From: Calothrix sp. PCC 7507
GTDB taxonomy: Bacteria > Cyanobacteriota > Cyanobacteriia > Cyanobacteriales > Nostocaceae
DNA: 64,000 nucleotides
Reading direction: 5' to 3'
NCBI RefSeq assembly: GCF_000316575.1
Contig: NC_019682.1
Span: forward strand, 1,364,001 to 1,428,000
Made by a program: the position numbers and the translations under genes. The notes under the pieces were generated by a model, which searched no databases, had not been told where the DNA came from, and saw only the letters and a program-made list of their open reading frames with translations. Shown one piece after another: positions 43,873-52,600 of the stretch. Every line of letters begins with the position of its first letter. Position 1 is the first letter of the stretch.

Positions 43873-44499
43873 ATGACAGTTTCAGCCACTAAAAAGATAA
43901 CCTTTGAGGAATTTCTTCAGTTTGATGACGGTACAGATACTTTATATGAATTGGAGAACGGGGAATTAATTCCTATGCCTTCTGAAAGTGAGCTAAATTG
44001 TCGGATAGCGATGTTTTTAATTGCCTATTTTCTGAAATTAGGTATTCCATATTACCGATTAAGAATGAAAACAGAAGTTTCTGTGAATAGTCGGCAGGTG
44101 GGGCTACGTGTTCCTGATTTGGTGGTGTTTTCTGAGGAGTTGGCGATCGCAATGCAAGGAGCTACACGATCGCTAATTTTGATGGATATGCCGCCGCCGT
44201 TGTTGGTGGTTGAGGTGGTGAGTCAGTGCGTTGCGCGGGTTCCCCGCGTTGAAGCAACTGACGAACCCGTAAGGGTGAGTCAAAATCAGGAAAATCGGGA
44301 TTATCGTTACAAGCGTTCTGAGTATGCAGCGCGGGGAATTGCGGAGTATTGGATTGTTGATCCTATCGCCCAAAAAGTGACGGTTTTGGAATGGGTGGAG
44401 GGATTTTATGATGAGCGAGTTTATCAGGGAGAAAGTGCGATTGTTTCTGCAATTTTTGCCAATCTTCAGTTAACTGCGGCTGAAGTTTTGCAAGGATGA
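43873..44499 (+). CDS. Uma2 family protein with in-frame repeat insertion
   Basis: The 208-residue protein begins MTVSATKKITFEEFLQFDDGTDTLYELENGELIPMP and carries GLRVPDLVVFSEEL and PPPLLVVEVVS. The usual '...EVVSPG.ENRDYRYKRSEYAARGI.EYWIVDP' of the family is here split by about 19 residues (about 117-135). These are encoded by a palindromic repeat with a 9-bp direct repeat at its borders. The core Asp and Glu of the nuclease-like fold are kept. ATG 43873 with GGGAG 8 bp upstream is favoured over 43858. It lies 31 bp after the hsdM remnant. Confidence 0.83.
   Translation: MTVSATKKITFEEFLQFDDGTDTLYELENGELIPMPSESELNCRIAMFLIAYFLKLGIPYYRLRMKTEVSVNSRQVGLRVPDLVVFSEELAIAMQGATRSLILMDMPPPLLVVEVVSQCVARVPRVEATDEPVRVSQNQENRDYRYKRSEYAARGIAEYWIVDPIAQKVTVLEWVEGFYDERVYQGESAIVSAIFANLQLTAAEVLQG
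44226..44282. repeat. 57-bp in-frame repeat insertion in the Uma2 gene, 9-bp target duplication
   Basis: GGTGAGTCA occurs at 44217-44225 and 44274-44282. Between them is GTGCGTTGCGCGGGTTCCCC, continuing into a GCGTTGAAGC-type repeat that is common in Nostoc spacers. The duplication plus 48 bp equals 57 bp, a multiple of three, so the frame is kept. Confidence 0.72.
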
Positions 44500-44544
44500 A
44501 ATGTGATGAAAACCTTATAAGTTATATTATTGAGATCAAAAATT

Positions 44545-44922
44545 ATGCAAATTACTTTAGACATACCTGATGAGATGGCTCGGAATTTAGAATCTCGCAA
44601 GGAAGATTTACCCCAGATTTTGGCTCTAGGATTGCGAGAAATTACTGCTAATCCTTCTACAGGTTTTTCTGGACTGACTGAAATTTTGGAGTTTTTAGCA
44701 AAGTTGCCATCTCCTCAAGAAATTTTAGCTCTCCGTCTTTCGCCTACGGTTCAAGCTGAAATTGATTCTCTCTTAGACAAAAATCGTACTCAAGGTTTAG
44801 ATGAAAGCGATGTCTACGACGGGCTACGCCTACGCTGTCTGTGGCAACATTATGAGTTTATTGAGCATTTGGTACGTCTTGCTAAAGCTCAAGCTCTGCT
44901 GAAGTTGCAAGAAAGTGCATGA
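44545..44922 (+). CDS. Cyanobacterial hypothetical protein paired with HNH remnant
   Basis: The 125-residue protein starts MQITLDIPDEMARNLESRKEDLPQILALGLREITANPSTGF, an antitoxin-like small-protein pattern, and ends EFIEHLVRLAKAQALLKLQ. Between DKNRTQGLDE and WQHYEF, about 11 residues (SDVYDGLRLRCL) derive from the repeat GCGATGTCTACGACGGGCTA... at 44807-44836. ATG 44545 is chosen over TTG 44530. Its TGA overlaps the ATG of an HNH-nuclease fragment (ATGA), so the two were once coupled. Function not known. Confidence 0.6.
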   Translation: MQITLDIPDEMARNLESRKEDLPQILALGLREITANPSTGFSGLTEILEFLAKLPSPQEILALRLSPTVQAEIDSLLDKNRTQGLDESDVYDGLRLRCLWQHYEFIEHLVRLAKAQALLKLQESA

Positions 44923-44978
44923 GTAAAACTTATATTCCTACCAATTTACGACAAATTGTATTTGAACGCCCAAGGTGA
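44919..44978 (+). pseudogene. 5' fragment of an HNH endonuclease gene
   Basis: ATGA-coupled to the preceding gene, this reads MSKTYIPTNLRQIVFERPR and then stops. Intact cyanobacterial HNH nucleases begin 'MSKTYIP..LR..V.ERA...CEYC', so only the first 16-17 codons remain. A 26-bp palindrome (44980-45005, GTTCCC...GGGAAC around TTCGACTTCGCTC) follows the break at once. Confidence 0.6.
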
Positions 44979-45050
44979 TGTTCCCTTCGACTTCGCTCAG
45001 GGAACAATTTGGAAGGTAGGCGATGTCTACGCCTATGCACAAATCTACTT

Positions 45051-45461
45051 ATGCCTTATATGTATATTCTTGAGTGTGCTGATGGTAGCTATTACACGGG
45101 TAGTACAAAAGATTTGGAGCGGCGACTGTGGCAACATCAACAGGGAGAGGGTGCAAACCACACGGCGAAACGGTTGCCTGTGAAGTTGGTTTTCTGTGAG
45201 TATTACGATCGCGTGGTGGATGCTTTTGAGCGTGAAAAGCAAGTACAGGGTTGGAATCGAAAAAAGAAGCAAGCTTTAATTGCAGGGGATACAAATTTAT
45301 TACATCAGTTAGCTGAGTGTCAAAATGAAACTCATTACAGTAGATTAGCTGGCTTCGGTGGTGATGGTTTCGACTTCGCTCAACCATCAGAAGAACGCTC
45401 CCTGAGCGAAGTCGAAGGGAGCATGTCAGGGATGGAGGATTCGGAGGAGATGCTGGGATGA
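45051..45461 (+). CDS. GIY-YIG nuclease family protein (UPF0213-like) with repeat-derived tail
   Basis: The 136-residue protein begins MPYMYILECADGSYYTGSTKDLERRLWQHQQGEGANHTAKRLPVKLVFCEYY. The GIY-YIG core has Y(M)YIL and YYTGST, then Arg of LERR and Glu of FEREKQVQGW, as in small bacterial UPF0213 proteins of about 90 residues. The C-terminal 40 residues (GFDFAQPSEERSLSEVEGSMSGME) come largely from two palindromic repeats (45366-45385, 45397-45422). Its TGA overlaps the hsdS ATG, so it is translationally coupled to hsdS. Confidence 0.8.
   Translation: MPYMYILECADGSYYTGSTKDLERRLWQHQQGEGANHTAKRLPVKLVFCEYYDRVVDAFEREKQVQGWNRKKKQALIAGDTNLLHQLAECQNETHYSRLAGFGGDGFDFAQPSEERSLSEVEGSMSGMEDSEEMLG
45366..45422. 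repeat. Two palindromic repeats in the 3' end of the GIY-YIG gene
   Basis: GGTTTCGACTTCGCTCAACC (45366-45385) and the GCTCCC...GGGAGC palindrome around TGAGCGAAGTCGA (45397-45422) are both of the TTCGACTTCGCTCA type found repeatedly in this window. The reading frame passes through both. Confidence 0.75.
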
Positions 45462-46798
45462 GTAGCTCTTCGACACATTTTCCTTGTCTACCACTCTCCG
45501 AAGCATTCTGGTTTCAGGAAGGTCCTGGTGTGCGTAAATGGCAATTTACCAACTCAGGAATCAAGCTTTTAAATGTTGGAAATATTGAAAAACAAGGCAA
45601 ACTAAACCTTGCAAAGACAGAACGCCATTTAAGCGAGGAAGAAGTAGAAAAAAAATATTCACATTTTCTAGTTGATGCAGGGGATCTTGTAATAGCGAGT
45701 TCAGGAATATCGTTCGATGATGACGGATTACTTCGCACTCGTGGAGCATTTGTAGAAAAACATCAGCTTCCACTTTGCTTAAATACAAGCACTATTCGGT
45801 TTAAAGCAATCGAAGGAGTGTCGAATCTTTGCTTCCTGCGTTTTTGGCTCAATGGCCGTGAGTTCCGTTCGCAAATTACCAAACTCGTTACTGGAACTGC
45901 TCAACAGAATTTCGGACCATCGCACCTGAAGGCGATTAAGATTACGCTCCCACCTTTAGAAGAACAGAAACGGATTGCAGAGATACTCGATCGCGCGGAA
46001 GAACTCAGGTCTAAACGTCGGGAAGCGATCGCACAACTCGACACCCTCTCCCAATCCATCTTTCTAGAAATGTTCGGCGATCCGTTAAGTAACCCAAATA
46101 ATTTTCCTATCCAAAAGCTTGGTGAACTTTGTTCACGTGTTATAGATTGTCCTCATTCAACTCCTACTTACGCTACGAAAATCACTCCATACGCGTGTGT
46201 GCGAAGTTCAGATATTCAAAACAGTGAATTAATTTTTAGTGATGTGAAATATCTCGAACTGGAAGAATATAAAAAACGCATTGAAAGAGGAGTTCCACAG
46301 CAAGGCGATGTTATAGCGTTTCCCGACCTAGTGACGTACACCCGTAGGGGCACGGCACTGCCGTGCCCCTACACCTCGCGATATAATGTTTTACTCCATT
46401 TGAATAGGAACCGCTATATTTACTGTAGAGAGGGTGCTAGATTTGGAAATGCTGCACTAGTAACTGACGACACTCCTCTAATCTGTCTAGGGCAACGGAT
46501 GATGCTCTTTCGCCCTGAAACCAGCAAAGCAAATGGTGAATTTATCTGGGGATATCTTTCCAACCCTATAGCTTATCATCAAGCAGTCCGAGAAGTTGGC
46601 GGTTCAGCATCTCCACACATAAATATCCGCGATATAATAGCGTTTCAAATTCCAGTACCGCCACTAAATAGACAGTGTGAATTTGCTCAACGCATTTCTG
46701 CTGTCAACAAACTCAAAGCCTCACACCGCGCCTCATTGTCAGAACTCGATGCCCTCTTTGCATCCCTCCAACATCGTGCATTCCGAGGAGAATTATGA
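45458..46798 (+). CDS. hsdS: HsdS, type I restriction specificity subunit
   Basis: The 446-residue protein has two target-recognition domains, each followed by a conserved helix: ITLPPLEEQKRIAEILDRAEELRSKRREAIAQLDTLSQSIFLEMFG (about 164-209) and IPVPPLNRQCEFAQRISAVNKLKASHRASLSELDALFASLQHRAF (about 398-442). In the second domain, between GDV and IYCREGARFGNAALV, 35 residues are encoded by a 105-bp dispersed repeat. It is coupled to the GIY-YIG gene by ATGA. Its methylase partner in this locus is truncated, so it is probably not part of a working enzyme unless HsdM is supplied from elsewhere. Confidence 0.9.
   Translation: MSSSSTHFPCLPLSEAFWFQEGPGVRKWQFTNSGIKLLNVGNIEKQGKLNLAKTERHLSEEEVEKKYSHFLVDAGDLVIASSGISFDDDGLLRTRGAFVEKHQLPLCLNTSTIRFKAIEGVSNLCFLRFWLNGREFRSQITKLVTGTAQQNFGPSHLKAIKITLPPLEEQKRIAEILDRAEELRSKRREAIAQLDTLSQSIFLEMFGDPLSNPNNFPIQKLGELCSRVIDCPHSTPTYATKITPYACVRSSDIQNSELIFSDVKYLELEEYKKRIERGVPQQGDVIAFPDLVTYTRRGTALPCPYTSRYNVLLHLNRNRYIYCREGARFGNAALVTDDTPLICLGQRMMLFRPETSKANGEFIWGYLSNPIAYHQAVREVGGSASPHINIRDIIAFQIPVPPLNRQCEFAQRISAVNKLKASHRASLSELDALFASLQHRAFRGEL
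46313..46417. repeat. 105-bp dispersed repeat inserted in frame in hsdS
   Basis: Ends ATAGCGTTTCCC and, reversed, ATAGCGGTTCCTATTC, with CCCGTAGGGGCACGG/CCGTGCCCCTACACC inside, correspond to the spacer repeat of equal length at 12048-12152. Removing exactly 105 bp restores GTT-ATT-TAC and a continuous HsdS reading GDVIYCREGARFGN. The inserted 35 codons contain no stop. Confidence 0.82.
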
Positions 46799-46799
46799 C

Positions 46800-48137
46800 A
46801 TGAACGCCATGCTAACCGAATTTACCCTCGCCAACTTCAAAAGTTACAGTACAAGTGGTACTCTGAGCCTGTCGAAGAGCCGATTGCCCCTTGGATCGCT
46901 AACCGTACTAATCGGAGCCAATGCCGCAGGCAAAAGTAACGCCCTTGAAGGTTTGCGCTTTCTGTCATGGCTGGCACAAGGGCAAAAACTCTCCAGCATT
47001 CAATATGCGGTGAATAGTGCAGAGCGCGTTGTACGCGGTCGAGTAAATGACTTGTGCCATCGGGGAGAGTCAAATTTTACCATCGGTTGCCGTTTAGACT
47101 CCCCAGACTGGAACCAACTCGATATAACCCTGAATGTGCGTGACGGAGAACTGCACATCAGTAGTGAGCGAATCGTTGGCTCGACAAGTCAAGTGCCGCT
47201 ATATGACCTAGATCAACCTTCTCAAGGAGTAGGGACTGATGTTGGTGTCGCATATAACAACTTTACAAGGGGGAAGAACAAGCCACGAATAATGTGCAGC
47301 GATCAGATGGCTATATTCGTGCAATTAGACACCCCTGCCCATTTTGATGCAAAGTACCCCATATCCCAAAAGATAATTCCTGATACCGTCCGCGAATATC
47401 AACGAATTTTAAAGAACATCCTGTTTCTAGATCCCGTTCCCGCCAGAATGCGGGAGTACAGCTTCAAATCTGATAAGCGATTACAAGAAGATGGTACCAA
47501 TCTTTCCAGCGTCCTGTATCGCTTGTGGGAGAAGCAAGCCGAAAATCAACAGGCAATTCTCAACTTTATCCAGAGTCTACCAGAACAGGCTATAGATGGG
47601 CTAGATTTCCTTTTCGGCCCACGGGATGAAGTCATGGTGCAACTAGCAGAAACCTTTGGCAATACCCGTCGCTATTGTGAGGCCGCATTATTATCCGATG
47701 GCACTTTGCGGGTGTTAGCGATCGCGGCGGCTATGCTATCGGCACCCGTTGGTAGTTTAGTGGTAATCGAGGAAATCGACAACGGCGTTCATCCCAACCG
47801 GGCCCAGCATCTACTTGCCAGCATCCGGGATATTGCCGAGCGGCGGAAATTGCGGGTGCTGCTTTCTACCCACAACCCAGCCTTAATGGATGCCTTACCC
47901 GATGCTGCCCTCGGTGATGTAGTGTTTTGTTTCCGAGATCCAGAGTCAGGAGATAGCCGCCTTGTACGGCTTGGAGAGATGTACGATTTCCCCAGTCTGA
48001 TATCTCAGGGGCCGCTCGGTCAACTGGTAACTGCTGGGGTAGTAGATCGGTTTGTTAAGTCGCCGCACACACCTGAAGACAGAAAACAGCAAGCTATGGA
48101 ATGGCTGTCTCGTTTGCAGGAGTACGGCAATGAGTAG
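46800..48137 (+). CDS. AAA-family (SMC/ABC-like, AAA15/21) ATPase
   Basis: The 445-residue ATPase has LTEFTLANFKSY, Walker A IGANAAGKSN (about 37-46), a long middle region, ALLSDGTLRVLAIAAAML (signature-like, about 297-314), Walker B SLVVIEEIDNGVHP (about 319-332) and H-loop LLSTHNPALMDAL (about 356-368). Between FKSY and LPLGSLTVLIG the sequence STSGTLSLSKSR includes a small repeat (46857-46880). Its end overlaps the PIN-like gene, giving a coupled pair resembling two-gene ATPase-plus-nuclease defence modules. It begins 1 bp after the hsdS stop. Confidence 0.85.
   Translation: MNAMLTEFTLANFKSYSTSGTLSLSKSRLPLGSLTVLIGANAAGKSNALEGLRFLSWLAQGQKLSSIQYAVNSAERVVRGRVNDLCHRGESNFTIGCRLDSPDWNQLDITLNVRDGELHISSERIVGSTSQVPLYDLDQPSQGVGTDVGVAYNNFTRGKNKPRIMCSDQMAIFVQLDTPAHFDAKYPISQKIIPDTVREYQRILKNILFLDPVPARMREYSFKSDKRLQEDGTNLSSVLYRLWEKQAENQQAILNFIQSLPEQAIDGLDFLFGPRDEVMVQLAETFGNTRRYCEAALLSDGTLRVLAIAAAMLSAPVGSLVVIEEIDNGVHPNRAQHLLASIRDIAERRKLRVLLSTHNPALMDALPDAALGDVVFCFRDPESGDSRLVRLGEMYDFPSLISQGPLGQLVTAGVVDRFVKSPHTPEDRKQQAMEWLSRLQEYGNE
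46857..46880. repeat. Small palindromic repeat in the AAA ATPase gene
   Basis: GGTACTCTGAGCCTGTCGAAGAGCC corresponds to the ACTTCGAC..GCTCAGTAC repeats in the spacers at 1103 and 28428. It lies between the conserved first strand and the Walker A loop and keeps the frame. Confidence 0.55.
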
Positions 48138-48612
48138 TATCTGCCTGATAGATACCAGCATATTCCTCGAAATACTCAACGTCCCCAACTATAACCAGCA
48201 TAGAGCATCAGTCCTCCAAGATTTTCAGACCTATGCTCAATCTGGTTGTACTTTTTTGTTGCCTATGGCGACGATCCTCGAAACAGGCAACCACATTGCC
48301 CAGAACGGCGATGGCACAATGCGAAGGAAAACCGCCAAACGTTTTGTTGAAGAAGTTAAAAAAGCATTCACAGGCGAAGCTCCCTGGAAACCTACTACAT
48401 TCCCGAACACCGCAGAGATATTGGAATGGATTGACGACTTCCCCGATCTGGCTGGCAGAAACAAAGCTCCTCTTAAGTCAGAAGGAACCAGCTTTGGAGA
48501 TATGAGCATCATTCAGGAATTTCGTAAGTCTTGTAATCTTTTCCAAATGAGTGAAGTGTTTATCTGGTCACTAGACAGCGATTTACAGAATTATCACCAA
48601 AGGGGAAAATGA
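48130..48612 (+). CDS. PIN-like domain protein
   Basis: The 160-residue protein begins MSSICLIDTSIFLEILNVPNY, with the first acidic residue of a PIN nuclease in LIDTS. It continues with LLPMATILETGNHIA (Glu, about 55), SFGDMSIIQEFRKSC (Asp, about 123) and IWSLDSDLQNY (Asp, about 150). The order D-E-D-D fits a PIN RNase fold. It overlaps the ATPase gene by 8 bp and would be its partner. It might be the effector and the ATPase the sensor or switch; that is inference. Confidence 0.72.
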   Translation: MSSICLIDTSIFLEILNVPNYNQHRASVLQDFQTYAQSGCTFLLPMATILETGNHIAQNGDGTMRRKTAKRFVEEVKKAFTGEAPWKPTTFPNTAEILEWIDDFPDLAGRNKAPLKSEGTSFGDMSIIQEFRKSCNLFQMSEVFIWSLDSDLQNYHQRGK

Positions 48613-48783
48613 CTTAACCATCTCTAAGGATTGCTCAGAAGCGATCGCCGCGTCAATCTGCCTCTTATTTAGTGCATAAAAACTCAGAGCTTATCTTACC
48701 TGTATCTCAGTAAGCTCATACTCATTAACAATCTCGCTTGGACTCATACCCCATTTTTGGGAACTTGCACCTCGCTCAATACA

Positions 48784-49173
48784 TTATTTATACTCTAAAA
48801 ACTCCATCACTTCTTGTAGAACATCGGCTATATATGGCTTTTCGCAAGCAATTACGTTGTCAAAAAGATGTTTATGGTGCGGGAAGCTAGGCAAGTTGGG
48901 AAAGTGTGGTGTACTGTCATAACGAAATATCAGATTATTTTGCTCATCTTGAAAGTGATAGCGGTAATCGATATATGTAATCTGATTATCTACAATAACA
49001 AATGCTTCACTGACTGCCAGTAAATATCTGAGAGCGAAACGTATCCTAATGCGGAGATTAGCTCTTTCTGTCGTTAAAATAACTGCACTATATTCCTCAA
49101 TGTATGTGTTAGAGCAGTTGACTAAAAGTTGCTCAATTTCATCTAAATAGGCTTGGATAACTTTACGCGACAT
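48784..49173 (-). CDS. TumE-family toxin (DUF6516-like)
   Basis: The 129-residue protein has YLDEIEQLLVNCSNTYIEEYS, AVSEAFVIVDNQITYIDYRYHFQDEQNNLIFRYDSTPHFPNLPSFPHHKH and a helical end. The block 'YRYHFQD..N.LIFRYD..PH.P.L.FPHHKH' is the signature of TumE-type toxins. ATG 49173 overlaps the end of the upstream antitoxin gene by 31 bp. A longer in-frame start at 49236 exists but adds sequence unlike the family. It lies opposite to the restriction genes, between the PIN-like gene and hsdR. Confidence 0.75.
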   Translation of the reverse strand: MSRKVIQAYLDEIEQLLVNCSNTYIEEYSAVILTTERANLRIRIRFALRYLLAVSEAFVIVDNQITYIDYRYHFQDEQNNLIFRYDSTPHFPNLPSFPHHKHLFDNVIACEKPYIADVLQEVMEFLEYK

Positions 49174-49394
49174 CTGGTGAGTTTGCTTTTTATCTCTTGG
49201 TGTAGAGCTAGATAATGCTGGTAGTTTCCTGCCCATTCTACAAACACTTCATCGTCAGAAGTTTCTCCTTGGGTATATTTTGCAAAAAATTCTTCTGAAT
49301 TCATTTGGTACTTTATTTCATAGGTATTTAACTGTTTGGTAAGGGCAATCAACGCATCTAGTGGAGACGTATATTCGATGATTTGTTTACGCAT
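49143..49394 (-). CDS. TumA-like antitoxin
   Basis: The 83-residue protein has YTSPLDALIALTKQLNTYEIKYQMNSEEFFAKYTQGETSDDEVFVEWAGNYQHYLALHQEIKSKL, the pattern of small helical antitoxins paired with TumE-type toxins. It precedes the toxin gene with overlapping frames, the usual antitoxin-first order. GGAG lies 6 bp before ATG 49394; an ATG at 49406 is possible. The 280-bp spacer to hsdR contains repeat fragments and no other gene. Confidence 0.73.
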   Translation of the reverse strand: MRKQIIEYTSPLDALIALTKQLNTYEIKYQMNSEEFFAKYTQGETSDDEVFVEWAGNYQHYLALHQEIKSKLTRCRVKLSKPI

Positions 49395-49675
49395 TGATTT
49401 CTCCATTAAACTTCATGTTTTAACTGGTCAGGTAAATTCAGAGCATACACTGTCATTTTCAGGTTTTCAGTTTTTAGTTTCTGGCTCTAAAAACATGATA
49501 TGTAATTTTTGACGAAATGCGCGATGGCGTAACCGCCCTTTCCGGTGGCGTAGTTCACCCGCGAAGCGATCGCTATGCTCTTGTTGCGGGATAAACAGCC
49601 CGTGGAATTATAACTTGAAGTCCAAATAAATACTGAATATAATGTATTTTAATTAACAAAATGTTTAGTAACTGA

Positions 49676-52600
49676 ATGAGCCAGTTTACATTCCTCCAAG
49701 CTGAATTCCCCGCAGTTTACGAATCCGCAAATAAAGCTTTTAGTGCAGTATATCCCGACCCCCGTACCGCCTGCTTTTATGCCCGTCGTGCCTTGGAGCT
49801 AACCGTAAACTGGTTGTATCAATATGATAATTCCCTAGAACTGCCCTATCATGACAACTTGAGCGCCCTGATTCATGAACCTACCTTTAAAACTTTGGTA
49901 GGCGAGGCAGTATTTAACAAAACACGGGTCATTATCAAACTGGGTAATCAAGCAGTCCACAGCGCCAAACCCGTCCCTGTCAACGATGCGATAAATGCAG
50001 TACGGGAATTGTTTCACATTGCGTACTGGTTAACACACACCTACGGACGCAGCAGCAAACCAGAACCGGGGCTGACCTTCAAACCGGAAGCACTGCCCAA
50101 AATCACCGGTTCGGCTTCGCTCACCGACCGTAGTCAAGAGGTCAGTGAGCGAAGTCGAACTGAACTTCAGAAACTGGAAACCCAACTGCGGGAGCGCGAT
50201 GAAAAACTCTCCACACTTCTCGCTGACAAAAACGCACTGGATGAAGAATTAAAGCGATTACGGGCAGAGATAGCAGCAGCCAAGAAAGCCAGCACCACCC
50301 AGCCAGATACTCACGACTATTCTGAAGCACAAACCCGCGATATCTTCATCGACCTGTTGCTGAAAGAAGCAGGGTGGATGCTCGATCAACCCCGCGATCG
50401 CGAGTTTGAAGTTACAGGGATGCCCAACGCATCGGGTAAAGGTTTTGTAGACTACGTACTCTGGGGCGACGATGGTAAACCCCTGGGGATTGTGGAAGCC
50501 AAGCGTACCCGAAACGACCCCCGCATTGGGCAGCAACAAGCTAAACTATATGCCGATTGTCTAGAAAAACAATTTGGTCAGCGTCCCATCATCTTCTACT
50601 CCAACGGTTACGAGCATTGGCTGTGGGATAATACCAATTACCCACCGCGACAGGTGCAGGGATTTTACAAAAAAACCGAGTTGGAATTGTTTGTACAGCG
50701 TCGGACTACCCGCAAGTCTTTAGCAGAAGCCACTATTAAGCCTAGTATTGCCGAACGCTATTATCAAACTCGTGGTATCCGTCGCATTACCGAAGCCTTC
50801 GAGACTGATAAAGACCGCAAAGCCTTAATAGTCATGGCGACAGGTGCAGGTAAAACTAGAACAGCGATCGCCTTAGTAGAGATGCTGATGCGTTGTAACT
50901 GGGTCAAACGCGCACTGTTTCTAGCCGACCGTGTAGCCCTGGTGAATCAGGCAATCAATGTATTTAAGAAACACCTCCCCGATGCTGCACCAGTGAACTT
51001 GGTGACAGAGAAGGATACCGAAGGACGAGTGTTTGCTTGCACCTATCCCAGCATGATGGGGCTGATTGATGATACCCGCGACGGTCAGCGTCGTTTTGGC
51101 GTAGGGCATTTTGACCTGATTATCATTGATGAAGCCCATCGCTCGGTCTTCCAGAAATACCGCACCATTTTCAACTACTTTGATTCTCTCCTGCTGGGAC
51201 CGACCGCCACGCCCAAGGATGAAATAGACCGCAACACCTACGGATTGTTTGACTTAGAAAACGGCGTACCTACTGATGCTTACCAGCTAGAAGATGCCGT
51301 AAGTGATGGCTTTCTCGTACCACCCAAAGCTGTATCAGTACCCCTGAAGTTTCAACGCCAGGGGATTAATTATAATGAACTTTCTGAAGCAGAAAGGGAA
51401 GAATGGGACGCTCTGGAATGGGATGACGAAGGCAACGCACCGGAGCGCGTGGAAGCAGAAGCAGTCAACAAGTGGCTATTCAATCAAGATACTGTAGACA
51501 AGGTACTAGCGCATTTGATGACCAGGGGGTTGAAAGTTGCTGGTGGCGATCGCCTGGGGAAAACTATTATCTTTGCTAAGAATCAAGACCATGCTAATTT
51601 TATTGCTGACCGCTTCAATATCAATTACCCACATTTTAAAGGTGAGTTTGCCCGTGTTATTACGTTCCAAACCAAATACGCCCAAACCCTAATTGATAAC
51701 TTTTCCAACAAGGATAAAGAACCCCATATTGCTATCTCGGTGGATATGCTCGATACTGGGATTGATGTACCAGAAGTAGTCAATCTGGTGCTGTTCAAAC
51801 TTGTACGCTCAAAAACCAAGTTCTGGCAGATGGTAGGACGGGAAACCCGTCGCTGTCCCGATTTATTTGGTTTAGGACAAGATAAGCAATTTTTCTACCT
51901 GTTCGACTATTGCCAAAACCTGGAATTTTTCCAGCATAATCCAGAGGCGACTGATGCCCCAATAGGTAAATCCTTGGGCAAGCAGTTGTTTACTGCACGA
52001 TTAGAGTTAATCACAGAGCTAGATAATATCTCACCTCGACTTCGCTCGGTGAGCGAAGCCGAACCGAGCAGGCTCCAAGAATCTCCAGGTTCCTCCTCTG
52101 AACCAAAGACCGATGCAGAATTGCGCCTCCAAGTGGCTAATCTACTCCACACTGAAGTTGCAGCTATGAATAGCGAAAACTTCGTAGTCCGCCCTAAGCG
52201 ACGACTGGTAGAGAAATATGCTAGTTCTCAAGCATGGATATCGCTATCAGATCAAGATTTTACCACACTGAGCCAAGAAGTAGCTGGTTTGCCCTCCCAA
52301 TTGGAAGCGGAAGCAGAAGAGATAAAGCGGTTTGATATCTTGGTGCTGAAGTTGCAATTAGCAATTTTGCGATCGCAGCAGCCTACTCTTGAGCGTTTGC
52401 GAGAACAGGTGAAGTCACTTGCCTCTTTGCTAGAGGAGAAATCCGCTATCCCATTAGTACGGGAGCAGTTGCCTTTGATCCAGGATGCACAAACCGATGA
52501 GTGGTGGCAGGACGTGACATTGCCCATGCTGGAGGTACTACGCAAACGCCTGCGGGGACTAGTAAAGCTGATTGAGAAACAGAAACGCCAACCCATTTAT

